This document shows, piece after piece, positions 7,159 through 14,519 of a DNA stretch of 59,923 nt (positions are counted from its first letter, which is position 1; each line of letters opens with the position of its first letter). The stretch is from positions 1-59,923 of IMG/VR virus record IMGVR_UViG_3300020471_000096; one strand, 5' to 3'. The DNA comes from a virus. The position numbers were made by a program, and so were the translations under genes. The notes beneath the pieces are model-generated. The model saw nothing but the letters and a program-made list of their open reading frames with translations, ran no database searches and was not told where the DNA came from.

Positions 7159-9574
7159 TTTGTAGTTGCTTTGCTGCTTCCATCACTAACTTTGCTTCTT
7201 CTTTTTGATCTTTAGAAGCGTCTGTTGCTAATTTAGCTGCTATTCTCACACCTTCTCTTCTGTCTTCAGATTCTAATCTTTCTGTTTGAATTTTTTCATT
7301 GTTTTTTGCTTTTAACGCATCTAGTTCTAATTTAGCTAAATCCATTTGTTTTTTATGTTCTAGCTCGTCTTCTTTAATTTTTAGTTCTCTTTGCTGTATT
7401 TGGGTCAAAGGATCTTGTTGTTGTTTTAGAGCCTCTTGCTGTTGCATCTCTGCAGTGTTTTGCTGCAATAATTTTTCCGCAGCTTGCGCAGTAATTCTTG
7501 AAAGCTCTTCTTCTGTGTCCTCTGGAAGTGGCTTTTCTTCACTAGGCATTGCAACACCAAGATTCTTTTCAATTTCTTTTCTATATTGAAATGCCACATG
7601 CTCTGTTATGTGAGCAGACAAAGCTGCCTGTATCGCACCTGCAAAAGGTGATTGCCCTACAATTTCTTTTAATTTAGGATCGTTTGCTGCAGCTAGGTGA
7701 ACCTTTATGTGAGCTTCATGATCCTGATACTTGAACGCTTTTACAGGCTCTTGTTTAAGTATTGCCATATTTTCTGTCACTGGATCTGATGGCTTAATGT
7801 CATCTGGTAATTTAATAATATCTTTGGCATCTTGTATTCCAAGCACTTCTAACATCTGTCTGTGTAACTTACCCATGTCGTATAGCTGTGGGGCTTGTTG
7901 TGCTAACTGAAGAGCAGCCTGATATTGCATTACCCTTTGTGACATTGTGGCTGCATTAGGATCTGACACAGGTATGACGTCAACTCTGTCATCAAAATCT
8001 TTTGCTCTATCAAAGTCACCTTCCATCTCATAAGCGTATACGCTGCCCATGTAGTCACGAATAACATTTGATAATAATCTTAACTCATTTTTTAAAGCTG
8101 CGTGTAGCCTAGCCTGAACGCCAGACATAACTTTCATGGATCTTTCCATAAGCGCAAGAGTAGTTCCTACTGGTGCTTGGGCGTTGATGTCTCCGACTTG
8201 TATATCTGCAACGGAGCCAATCCTTCTCCCCTCATCAACGATATTTCCGAGCAACTGGTACAAGACCGAGCTTGGTTCTTTGTAAGGTATGAAAGTAATA
8301 GCGTCACGAATTGCACCACCCGGGACATCAACGTCACGGAACTCACCCGGCATGAGAGGTGAATCATCCCCTTTGATACGAAGACCCCTAGCTTTAAGAC
8401 CAGCCGGTAAATTAGAGAGCGTACCTGCATCGATGAGTTGTCTGAGTATTGAGGTTGCGCTTTTTGCGAGTCCCCCGATGAGGTGTATAAGTCCTGTACC
8501 GTAAAAGCCCAACCCGGGGAGATACCTATAGTGGACAAAGTATTGTCGCTTTCTTTTCTTTTTGTCGTCTTCATAATAATTTCTCCTGATTGATAATATC
8601 TCTCTTGAAGATTTATCTATCGTAATAACATATGGTCTTGCTATCCCGTCTTCATCGTTGAACGGCTCTGGCATTTCCATATCAACATGCATTTCAAGCA
8701 GTGTGTGCCTGTCATCATCTTCTATTGTTGCTGATTCTCCATCAAGTTCATCGTACTTTTCTTGTATGTCTGACATATCTGGCTCAGGGTCAGGTAATTC
8801 TATATCTCTATAAAAACCATTGTTTTGTAATTTAGCTATATCATTTGCTGATTTTTTCATTACGTGAGTGTATCTCTCACATGTCATTAAATCAGATGCA
8901 CCATAAGAAACAACAAAGTCCTCTGCAGGCACAAACATTGCACATGGCCTTTCCATGATAGGATCATAATAAACTTTTTTAAAAGCAGAGCCTGCGAGAG
9001 GTAGCTTAAAAAGCATTTGCTCTGTCTCATCACGATACTCTGTCATCTCTTCTGTAAGCAGATAATTCATCTCGTTTTCTACTCGTGCAGCCTGCTCTGT
9101 TTTTTCAACAGACATCTTTCCAACTATCTTTGTTCTAACAGGACCAGATGCAGGGAATATCTCCCCCATAGCCTGTGCTTGAAATCTAACTATTGATTCT
9201 GTAAGTATTGGGTGAAATACACCGGATGATCCTGCCCAAGGCTGTTGTCTTTCTTCTATCTTCATACCAAGAAGATCTAAGCCTTTCACATAGCTTTTTG
9301 CCCATTCACTTCTTGATTGTCTGTCTGAATTAAAACTGGATATTAATTCACTTGCCATAGACTGTAGATCAGCCTCATCTATTTGATCTGCCAAGTTTGC
9401 ATCAAAACCACCTGACATAATTTCTTCTACTTGTTCTCCTGTGAAATCTATTATCATGCCACCATCTTCTGTTTCTATAGATACAGAATCAGGATTTTCA
9501 ACTTCTATGCTTACATCAGGTTCTGCCATTTCTTTAAATGTAGTAGCTGGTGTCATAACCTTTTCTATAGCCAT
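7151..9574 (-). CDS. Portal (head-tail connector) protein
   Basis: 807 residues, the size of large podovirus portals of the P22 type. The N-terminal region contains SDRQSRSEWAKSYVKGLDLL and PWAGSSGVFHPILTE (about 80-130), characteristic of marine phage portal proteins. A central wing/stem region runs to about 620. The last 120 residues form a Gln/Glu/Lys-rich coiled coil consistent with a barrel. The dodecamer it forms would be the DNA entry pore and terminase docking site. It follows the large terminase and one tiny membrane protein gene, the normal packaging order. Confidence 0.9.
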   Translation of the reverse strand: MAIEKVMTPATTFKEMAEPDVSIEVENPDSVSIETEDGGMIIDFTGEQVEEIMSGGFDANLADQIDEADLQSMASELISSFNSDRQSRSEWAKSYVKGLDLLGMKIEERQQPWAGSSGVFHPILTESIVRFQAQAMGEIFPASGPVRTKIVGKMSVEKTEQAARVENEMNYLLTEEMTEYRDETEQMLFKLPLAGSAFKKVYYDPIMERPCAMFVPAEDFVVSYGASDLMTCERYTHVMKKSANDIAKLQNNGFYRDIELPDPEPDMSDIQEKYDELDGESATIEDDDRHTLLEMHVDMEMPEPFNDEDGIARPYVITIDKSSREILSIRRNYYEDDKKKRKRQYFVHYRYLPGLGFYGTGLIHLIGGLAKSATSILRQLIDAGTLSNLPAGLKARGLRIKGDDSPLMPGEFRDVDVPGGAIRDAITFIPYKEPSSVLYQLLGNIVDEGRRIGSVADIQVGDINAQAPVGTTLALMERSMKVMSGVQARLHAALKNELRLLSNVIRDYMGSVYAYEMEGDFDRAKDFDDRVDVIPVSDPNAATMSQRVMQYQAALQLAQQAPQLYDMGKLHRQMLEVLGIQDAKDIIKLPDDIKPSDPVTENMAILKQEPVKAFKYQDHEAHIKVHLAAANDPKLKEIVGQSPFAGAIQAALSAHITEHVAFQYRKEIEKNLGVAMPSEEKPLPEDTEEELSRITAQAAEKLLQQNTAEMQQQEALKQQQDPLTQIQQRELKIKEDELEHKKQMDLAKLELDALKAKNNEKIQTERLESEDRREGVRIAAKLATDASKDQKEEAKLVMEAAKQLQNE

Positions 9575-9583
9575 GATAATCTC

Positions 9584-9790
9584 CTATTTCATTCTCTCTA
9601 AAATTCTATCAATCTTTTCTTCTAGTCTATTAATTGCAACAGTAACATCATCACGCTTTGCGTAATCTTCTCTGGTTTTATTTAATAATATATCAATTCT
9701 TTTAATTTCTCTTGATTGTGTTGCCAAGAACCATCCTCCACCTAATACGATTATACCCATCAACCCATCGATAATATGCGCCATATCCAT
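9584..9790 (-). CDS. Small membrane protein with coiled coil
   Basis: 68 residues with one N-terminal membrane segment (about 5-25, GLMGIIVLGGGWFLA) followed by a charged heptad helix (INRLEEKIDRILERM). The ATG overlaps the terminase TAA by one base. The topology resembles small phage lysis-accessory or holin-like proteins, but the location between terminase and portal leaves the role open. Confidence 0.65.
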   Translation of the reverse strand: MDMAHIIDGLMGIIVLGGGWFLATQSREIKRIDILLNKTREDYAKRDDVTVAINRLEEKIDRILERMK

Positions 9791-11310
9791 TAATAATACT
9801 CCACAGGCCTTCTGTACTTAGGTTCATCATCCCAATCATCCATTGCGGTCCTTATCCAACCACCTTGTCTGAATCTTAACAGTGCCTGTGTAGTGGAGTC
9901 AACCAAGTCATCGTGATCTCCTGTAGGAAATGATGCGCATTCCTCTATCACTTCATCGGCCCACCTAGTGGGTGGACACCAAATAACACCACTAGCAAAT
10001 AAGTCTGTTACACTGTTAACTCTTGCTATCTTATCCTGTCCACGGCTCGGTGTAAACTCCGTAACTGGTATTCCCATCGCTCTAAGCTCAAAAATTAAGG
10101 GAGATCCTGCTGCTTTTGCCTCAATAATCATTTGATCTGGCTCGTATTCCCAGTATTTTTCGTATGCTGCACGTTTTAAATCAGGAAATTCCAATTTTTC
10201 TTTAAATGCATCGAGTAATATTAGATTTGGCCTGTCTGCACCATCATCATCCGGCAAATAAAAGATACCCCAAGTGGTACAGGCGCTATAATCTGCCCTT
10301 TGTGTCTTTAAAAACGCTGTATCCCATGATTGTATGATGGATTCACATGGTGGAAGGTCATCTTTTTCCCATTCTTGCCACCATTCACGCTTAATTAGCG
10401 CTCCCTCCTCGGATGTGGGGTCTTGCTGGTACTGTGCGTTCCATTTTGCCACTGGTAATTCAGCTCTGAGAGCGTCTAACTCTGATCTTTTCCAAAATTC
10501 TGGCCATAAAGTCTTGTTTGACGGCAGTATTGCAGGAAGTTGTATCAATTCCCAATCGTTAGAACCTTCTCTTTCGATAGATTTGTTGATTATCTGCCCT
10601 GTTAAATCTCTTTTTGACCATCTTGTCATCACAAGTATGATGGCACCACCCGGTTGTAGTCTCTGTCTAGGCCCTGATGTATACCATTCGTAAACTTTGT
10701 TATAAACTTCTGGGTTGTAATCTCCCATTGTGGCCTCCTGCTCGGAGTGGGGGTCATCAATAATTAAAATATCAGCACCCTTACCCGTAACTGCTCCACC
10801 AACACCTATAGCGAAGTAGTCACCACGCTTGTTTGTGTTCCATCTACCTGCCGCTTTACTGTCTGTGGATAACTCTATGCCCGGAAATACATGCTGGAAG
10901 TCTTCGTTCTGTATTAAATTACGAACCTTCCTGCCAAAACCAACAGACAGCTCTGCAGTGTGTGCGGTCTGTATAACTTTCTTTTCCGGATACTTTCCCA
11001 AAAACCATGCTGGGAATAAATAGCTTGCAAATTCTGACTTGGTATGACGGGGTGGCATGTTGATGATCAGTCTTTTCAAATCACCCCGGGCCACTTTCTC
11101 AAATGCCTCTGCCATTATCTCATGGTGCTTTCCATGAATAAAAGACGGCCACATAAGTTTAACAAAAGATAAAAAATTATCTCTTGCGTCTTCTCTTTCT
11201 TTTACGGATTCGTATTCTTCTACTAGTGCCAGAATCTCTTTTTGCTTCTCTGGTGGAAGCTCACTAATCTTATCTAGATTATCTTTTAAGATATTAGACA
11301 GATCATTCAT
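9790..11310 (-). CDS. terL: Terminase large subunit
   Basis: 506 residues. ATPase part: PPRHTKSE (about 85-92) as the Walker A-type loop and GADILIIDDPHSE (about 180) as Walker B with catalytic acid. The nuclease part shows the metal-binding acidic positions in QSWDTAF (about 330) and GDHDDLVDS (about 470). This is the packaging motor that cuts concatemeric DNA and pumps it through the portal. It lies directly upstream of the portal gene, and its start overlaps the end of the small 75-residue gene. Confidence 0.95.
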   Translation of the reverse strand: MNDLSNILKDNLDKISELPPEKQKEILALVEEYESVKEREDARDNFLSFVKLMWPSFIHGKHHEIMAEAFEKVARGDLKRLIINMPPRHTKSEFASYLFPAWFLGKYPEKKVIQTAHTAELSVGFGRKVRNLIQNEDFQHVFPGIELSTDSKAAGRWNTNKRGDYFAIGVGGAVTGKGADILIIDDPHSEQEATMGDYNPEVYNKVYEWYTSGPRQRLQPGGAIILVMTRWSKRDLTGQIINKSIEREGSNDWELIQLPAILPSNKTLWPEFWKRSELDALRAELPVAKWNAQYQQDPTSEEGALIKREWWQEWEKDDLPPCESIIQSWDTAFLKTQRADYSACTTWGIFYLPDDDGADRPNLILLDAFKEKLEFPDLKRAAYEKYWEYEPDQMIIEAKAAGSPLIFELRAMGIPVTEFTPSRGQDKIARVNSVTDLFASGVIWCPPTRWADEVIEECASFPTGDHDDLVDSTTQALLRFRQGGWIRTAMDDWDDEPKYRRPVEYY

Positions 11311-11530
11311 TATTGCTCCACACTTCAGGAGGTCTGCTTTCTACAATCTTTTTTGCCAACTCAATCATCCACAAACTATCCTCTGTTTCAACTGAAGATG
11401 AGACATGCAATACCCTATCACCACTTTCATCAGTGGTCCATCCTATTACCAGAGCATCTTCTAACTCAAATTCTTCTATTATTTTAGGAGATTTTCTGTA
11501 ATCACTTAAGGTTACAATATTGTCTGACAA
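11303..11530 (-). CDS. Small protein upstream of terL, TTG start
   Basis: 75 acidic residues (ELEDALVIGWTTDESGDR, then WMIELAKKIVE). The only usable start near the ribosome site is a TTG at 11530, with AAAGGA about ten bases before it. It ends overlapping the terL ATG. The sequence looks like the small conserved proteins that precede large terminase genes in marine phages. Function unknown. Confidence 0.65.
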   Translation of the reverse strand: MSDNIVTLSDYRKSPKIIEEFELEDALVIGWTTDESGDRVLHVSSSVETEDSLWMIELAKKIVESRPPEVWSNNE

Positions 11531-11545
11531 ATAATTGTTCCTTTA

Positions 11546-11619
11546 CAATATTTATAAATATAATATTTATAAACTTCTATAGGATATTAATAAACTTCTT
11601 TAGGATATTTATAAATATT
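11546..11619. repeat. AT-rich palindrome module, copy A
   Basis: Two copies of a 14-16 base palindrome (core ATATTTATAAATAT, at about 11547-11562 and 11605-11619) flank two tandem 21-base units with the core ATAAACTTCTWTAGG (11563-11583 and 11584-11604). A similar arrangement, inverted and with one central unit, lies at 23087-23154. Both modules sit upstream of minus-strand genes. Possible operator, promoter-control or replication iteron. Confidence 0.8.
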
Positions 11620-11697
11620 AAAACAATAAATTTTATTTATACTATTTTTCAATAAATTTCAATAAAAAAAGAATCATATAGGCATTTTTTTTTAAAG

Positions 11698-11727
11698 TTG
11701 ACATTATATTACTTACACGTATATCTA
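11698..11727 (+). promoter_or_regulatory. Predicted sigma70-type promoter in the 11.5-11.9 kb gap
   Basis: A perfect TTGACA (11698-11703) is followed 16-18 bases later by TATATC/TATCTA. It points along the plus strand although both flanking genes are on the minus strand, so it would make either a short untranslated RNA across the G-rich tract or an antisense transcript into terS. No plus-strand gene starts before 13024. Only box similarity supports it. Confidence 0.4.
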
Positions 11728-11818
11728 TTAACACTTTTAATAGGGGTACCCTTTGTGAAATTTTAGTATTTTCATGTACAAAATCATGTTGTGTTGTGTG
11801 TAGCCACGGCTGTGTGTC

Positions 11819-11842
11819 GGGGTGGGTAGGGAGTGGGTGGGG
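11819..11842 (+). other. G-quadruplex-type tract
   Basis: Five runs of three or four G separated by one or two bases within 24 bases, in an otherwise very AT-rich 415-base gap between the 75-residue gene and terS. The pattern meets the usual G3+N1-7 quadruplex rule. It is followed by a GTTAG-CGA-CTAAC inverted repeat (11843-11855) and an A8 run. A role in replication or packaging start is possible but unproven. Confidence 0.6.
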
Positions 11843-11880
11843 TTAGCGACTAACAAAAAAAATTTAGAGCGACCACATTA

Positions 11881-11928
11881 AAAGAACTTATCGTTCCTAG
11901 CTGTAAAGAACTTATCGTAACTAGCTGT
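11881..11928 (+). repeat. 24-bp tandem direct repeat
   Basis: Two adjacent 24-base units, each beginning AAAGAACTTATCGT and ending CTAGCTGT, identical except for two central bases (TC in the first, AA in the second). They lie just beyond the terS stop codon and run directly into a TTACGTAA palindrome. The arrangement suggests a binding-site array. It could also be a remnant of slippage. Confidence 0.8.
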
Positions 11929-11948
11929 AAAAGTTTACGTAACTTTTT
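11929..11948. repeat. TTACGTAA palindrome family, site after terS
   Basis: On the minus strand it reads AAAAAGTTACGTAAACTTTT, a one-base-shortened variant of the family consensus. The site at 26636-26655 has the same shortened left arm. It overlaps the terS stop codon and follows the 24-bp repeats. Confidence 0.75.
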
Positions 11949-12468
11949 ATTTGGAAATTATACTGTTTAGCTTGTTCAGTAATTCGTTTTCTATTTCTAC
12001 TGATGACCTATCACGTTTATCATCCACCTTTAAAACGTCAGTAAATAATCCATGATGCTTTCCAAGTAATTCTAAACCTTTCAGCCGGACTGCATCAGTT
12101 ACATTTACATCATCAGCCATCTTTTCTATCTTCTGTAATATTACGTCACTCCTTTTGACGCTGTCCATGCTATGCAATTGCTGTTTATGCTCTAATAACT
12201 TATTTATTGTTAAGGTTATGTTAATGTCTGCTCTTAGCTTAGATGCCATTGCTCTTAAAGAATTACCTTTAGTTTTTTCTGATACATTATAGTTGTTACG
12301 ATATGCATCAATATACGTCATATCATTGAATACAATATCCCTACAAAATCCCATTTGCTTTGCTGTCAATTCTGATCCAATAACATTAGATTTTTTACTC
12401 TTATCTTTTTTCGCATTGTTATCACTTACCAATTTTAATTTAGGTTTATTATCTTTTTTATCTGACAT
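11947..12468 (-). CDS. terS: Terminase small subunit
   Basis: 173 residues. A basic N-terminal tail (about 1-30) precedes a helix-turn-helix region starting ELTAKQMGFCRDIVF and continuing with AYRNNY, the signature of Terminase_2-type small subunits that recognise the packaging site. A central oligomerisation helix and an acidic C-terminus follow. It is the first gene of the minus-strand virion block, separated from terL by about 700 bases that include a 415-base non-coding gap. A 20-bp palindrome lies 13 bases before its start. Confidence 0.85.
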   Translation of the reverse strand: MSDKKDNKPKLKLVSDNNAKKDKSKKSNVIGSELTAKQMGFCRDIVFNDMTYIDAYRNNYNVSEKTKGNSLRAMASKLRADINITLTINKLLEHKQQLHSMDSVKRSDVILQKIEKMADDVNVTDAVRLKGLELLGKHHGLFTDVLKVDDKRDRSSVEIENELLNKLNSIISK

Positions 12469-12480
12469 ATTTTTATCCTC

Positions 12481-12500
12481 AAAAGTTTACGTAAAGTTTT
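12481..12500. promoter_or_regulatory. TTTACGTAAA palindrome upstream of terS
   Basis: AAAAGTTTACGTAAAGTTTT on the plus strand, 18 of 20 positions self-complementary, placed just before the GAGG ribosome site of terS on the minus strand. The same location relative to the start codon is found for the endolysin and VWA genes, which suggests a shared operator or promoter element. Confidence 0.75.
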
Positions 12501-12794
12501 AATATCATGTTCCTTAGACCTGCGACCTTTACCAATGATAGCACTTTATTATCTTTGTTTGTAGTCTCATTTCGTGAAATATTCATTGCTGTCGATTTAA
12601 GAGGCATACAGCACATGTAAGCAGTTTAGGCTGTATTGCTACCTAAAAGTAAGTTTCAGCGTTTTTGTTGTCCACCTTGGATTACAGAAGATTTAGTCTT
12701 AGTAAGTAAAATAATGTTCCTATAAGTTAAATAATATCAACTTTAGTGCTTGTATTCTTAGTCTAAAAATTATATATAAATAGGACAGCCTCTG
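12501..12794 (+). promoter_or_regulatory. Divergent control region with predicted early promoter
   Basis: No gene is visible between terS (minus) and the first early gene (plus). The best promoter is TTGTAT (12750-12755) and TATATA (12773-12778) with a 17-base spacer. Transcription would start near 12785, just before the structured leader RNA. The rest is AT-rich without obvious repeats. Confidence 0.5.
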
Positions 12795-12976
12795 TTTGGC
12801 AACTCGTTTGAACTGTAAAGCAAACATCCCTTTTTTAACCTACTTGGGAAATTAGGATCTCGGAGACCGGAACTTGTTTTGGTCATGACCTCGAAAAGGC
12901 AAGAGCGATACAGCCCCCACAATTCGGTCTGATGAGGATGACGATATGGGCTAGTAGTTTCTTACGAGTTTCCAAA
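12795..12976 (+). ncRNA. Structured leader RNA of the early block, unknown class
   Basis: The ends form a closing helix: 12795-12799 pairs with 12972-12976 and 12801-12806 with 12965-12970, leaving a single C/T mismatch. Inside are a small hairpin (12807-12810 with 12821-12824), a five-base-pair helix (12840-12844 with 12953-12957), and a longer arm (857-861 with 934-939; 864-868 with 926-930; 870-876 with 920-925, with bulges; all plus 12000). It lies between the predicted promoter and the first early gene. The fold was found by eye and no known class matched. A CTGATGA at 12929 lacks the other hammerhead core parts. Confidence 0.6.
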
Positions 12977-13023
12977 TAGAGGTTGTAACAATTCAAATCA
13001 ATCAAACAACAATGGAGATCATT

Positions 13024-13380
13024 ATGTACAAGAAATTAAATAAAGACGAAATCAAGTTACTCAGACTATTATCTGATGCTTACAACTTTGGAAACATTGC
13101 TGATGTAGATAGTCCAACAGCCACAGAGTTTGGTGGTAAGTTTGTTGGCAACTACGAGACAATGGATTTAGTAAATGGATTAGATCACAATCTAGTTTCT
13201 CAGATTTGTAATCCAATATCTCAGATCATAACCTCGATGATTGGTAAAGAGCTACATGATCTTTGGATCAATGGATCAAACTACGATGTAGATTGGTTAA
13301 TCAATTTTACAGACAGCCAAGAGACAGTTGGCATTGAGCCATCAGAATTTGGTGGATGGAATGTTCCAAATGAAAGTTAA
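13024..13380 (+). CDS. First early gene, unknown function
   Basis: 118 residues, soluble, mildly acidic, with MYKKLNKDEIKLLRLLSDAYNF at the N-terminus and GKELHDLWINGSNYDVDW late. The ATG at 13024 is chosen over 13012 because the GGAG overlapping the earlier ATG serves as its ribosome site, the same arrangement as in the next two genes. Being first after the structured leader, it is probably expressed early. No family recognised. Confidence 0.75.
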   Translation: MYKKLNKDEIKLLRLLSDAYNFGNIADVDSPTATEFGGKFVGNYETMDLVNGLDHNLVSQICNPISQIITSMIGKELHDLWINGSNYDVDWLINFTDSQETVGIEPSEFGGWNVPNES

Positions 13381-13387
13381 AAAAAGG

Positions 13388-13405
13388 GGGGCAAGAAATT
13401 GCCCC
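13388..13405 (+). other. GNRA-capped GC hairpin before hammerhead 1
   Basis: GGGGCAA (13388-13394) pairs perfectly with TTGCCCC (13399-13405) around a GAAA tetraloop. It starts seven bases after the stop codon of the first early gene and ends two bases before the ribozyme. With no T-tract it is not a classical terminator. After ribozyme cleavage it would lie at the new mRNA 3' end. Confidence 0.85.
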
Positions 13406-13407
13406 TC

Positions 13408-13460
13408 AACTGTCATCAAGTGTGTGCTTGATCTGATGAGACCAAAAGGTCGAAACAGTT
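13408..13460 (+). ncRNA. Type III hammerhead ribozyme 1
   Basis: All core elements are present. Stem III: AACTGT (13408-13413) pairs with ACAGTT (13455-13460). The cleavage triplet is GTC, with predicted cut after C13414. Stem I: ATCAAG (13415-13420) pairs with CTTGAT (13427-13432), loop TGTGTG. Conserved box CTGATGA (13433-13439). Stem II: GACC (13440-13443) pairs with GGTC (13448-13451), loop AAAA. Conserved GAAA (13452-13455). Stems I and II are closed and stem III is open, hence type III. Expected to self-cleave between the first and second early genes, 20 bases before the next start. Confidence 0.92.
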
Positions 13461-13480
13461 AATCAACTATGGAGTATCAT

Positions 13481-13963
13481 ATGAATAAATATGAACAAAT
13501 TATTAAGAACTTAGAGCAAACCTTTGATGAGTTCGACAGAGAATACATTCAAAGAAAAATTAATGACTATCAAATGAAATACTCAGCCATTAAAAATTGG
13601 TGGAAAGCACCGACTAAAATTAATGGTCGTGTTGATTGGTATCATCTTCACAAAGTTGGTGGTGGCAAATCAATGGCTGAAAAATTGTATGGCATCAGCT
13701 TTCAGATGGTCAGAGAACTTGCTGTCAAAGATGCTGAGGCTGTCATCAAAGCTAGAAATAAAAAGATGGCTCTGAAACTGCAAAGTTTTGGCATCAATGA
13801 AATCTATAATACAAACCTCGTAATGAACTCTGATGGATTTCATGGTTACTACAATGTCAGAACTGACAAAGGTAATAAAACAATAACAATTAGCACAATC
13901 TTATGTGGTGGCTACAATATCCAAGCATTGCACTACAGAACATTGGTTAAAATATCTAAGTAA
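13481..13963 (+). CDS. Early gene flanked by two hammerhead ribozymes
   Basis: 160 basic residues, helical at the N-terminus (IIKNLEQTFDEFDREYIQRKIND) with WWKAPTKINGRVDWYHLH and a beta-rich C-terminal half (GYYNVRTDKGNKTITIS). No family recognised. The ATG at 13481 has GGAG six bases before it, while the upstream in-frame ATG at 13469 overlaps that site. Cleavage at both ribozymes would release this gene as its own short mRNA. Confidence 0.8.
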   Translation: MNKYEQIIKNLEQTFDEFDREYIQRKINDYQMKYSAIKNWWKAPTKINGRVDWYHLHKVGGGKSMAEKLYGISFQMVRELAVKDAEAVIKARNKKMALKLQSFGINEIYNTNLVMNSDGFHGYYNVRTDKGNKTITISTILCGGYNIQALHYRTLVKISK

Positions 13964-13968
13964 AATAT

Positions 13969-13988
13969 GGGGGCAAGAGATTGCCCCC
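13969..13988 (+). other. GNRA-capped GC hairpin before hammerhead 2
   Basis: GGGGGCAA (13969-13976) pairs perfectly with TTGCCCCC (13981-13988) around a GAGA tetraloop. It starts five bases after the stop codon of the preceding gene and directly abuts the second ribozyme. Same design as the hairpin at 13388-13405 with one more base pair and a different GNRA loop. Confidence 0.85.
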
Positions 13989-14045
13989 TTAACTGTAATG
14001 CAATGTGTGTTGCATCTGATGATCTCAAAAGAGTGAAACAGTTAA
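13989..14045 (+). ncRNA. Type III hammerhead ribozyme 2
   Basis: Stem III: TTAACTGT (13989-13996) pairs with ACAGTTAA (14038-14045). The cleavage triplet is GTA, predicted cut after A13997. Stem I: ATGCAA (13998-14003) pairs with TTGCAT (14010-14015), loop TGTGTG. CTGATGA box (14016-14022). Stem II: CTC/GAG (14024-14026 with 14031-14033), loop AAAA, with a U/U mismatch at the core-proximal pair (14023/14034) where G-C is usual. GAAA at 14035-14038. Stem I differs from ribozyme 1 but keeps pairing, while both loops are identical. The mismatch and GTA triplet may slow cleavage. Confidence 0.9.
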
Positions 14046-14063
14046 TCAAATATGGAGACAATC

Positions 14064-14519
14064 ATGAATAAAGAAAAATACTTAGAAAAATCTAAAATGC
14101 TAGTAAGACTATATACCAAATCAGTACAACAAGGTTTGGATGTAAAAGAACTCAGAAGAACAATGAAAAAAATAGCTATCGATGATATGCGATACTATCG
14201 TATTTGTGACGAGTTGGAAGAAAAGGCTAAGAGATTTTCTTACATCTATAAAAACTCAGAGGATGGATACGTTGTTCCTATTACTGAGGGATGCGATTGC
14301 GATGGTGTTCAATATCGAACTGTTGGTAAGCCACAAAAGGCTGTGCCTCTTGTTCTAGAAAAGAATGAAGACGAGGCTTACGAATGGGCAGATGGAACAA
14401 TGGACATTTATTATGTCAAACCATCTGTGGCATTGAGGATGGAAAATAAATCTGTTGATCGTGTAGCTGAGGCTTACGAAAATGGGCATCCACATTCAAT
14501 AACTTTATCAAGCATTTAA
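14064..14519 (+). CDS. Early gene downstream of hammerhead 2, unknown function
   Basis: 151 residues, basic helical N-terminal half (EYLEKSKMLVRLYTKSVQQG), then VVPITEGCDCDGVQYRTVG and an acidic C-terminus. The ATG at 14064 is preferred over 14052 because the GGAG lies between them. The leader shares AATCAA, ATGGAG and spacing with the two preceding genes, so all three probably use the same translation signal. No family recognised. Confidence 0.75.
   Translation: MNKEKYLEKSKMLVRLYTKSVQQGLDVKELRRTMKKIAIDDMRYYRICDELEEKAKRFSYIYKNSEDGYVVPITEGCDCDGVQYRTVGKPQKAVPLVLEKNEDEAYEWADGTMDIYYVKPSVALRMENKSVDRVAEAYENGHPHSITLSSI

Noticed and set aside
8167-8574. 135-residue reading frame on the minus strand
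   Set aside because: Lies wholly within the portal gene on the same strand in another frame, with no ribosome site and Ser/Thr-rich noise sequence.
11546-11619. CRISPR-like array
   Set aside because: The repeats are short, AT-rich and partly palindromic with no regular spacers and no cas genes nearby.
12929-12935. A third CTGATGA as in hammerhead cores
   Set aside because: No GAAA box, no paired stem II and no NUH cleavage triplet in a compatible order in either direction. It is part of another paired arm of the leader RNA.
12501-13023. tRNA gene in the control region
   Set aside because: No cloverleaf with a TTC-type arm could be drawn. The pairing found corresponds to a different nested fold.
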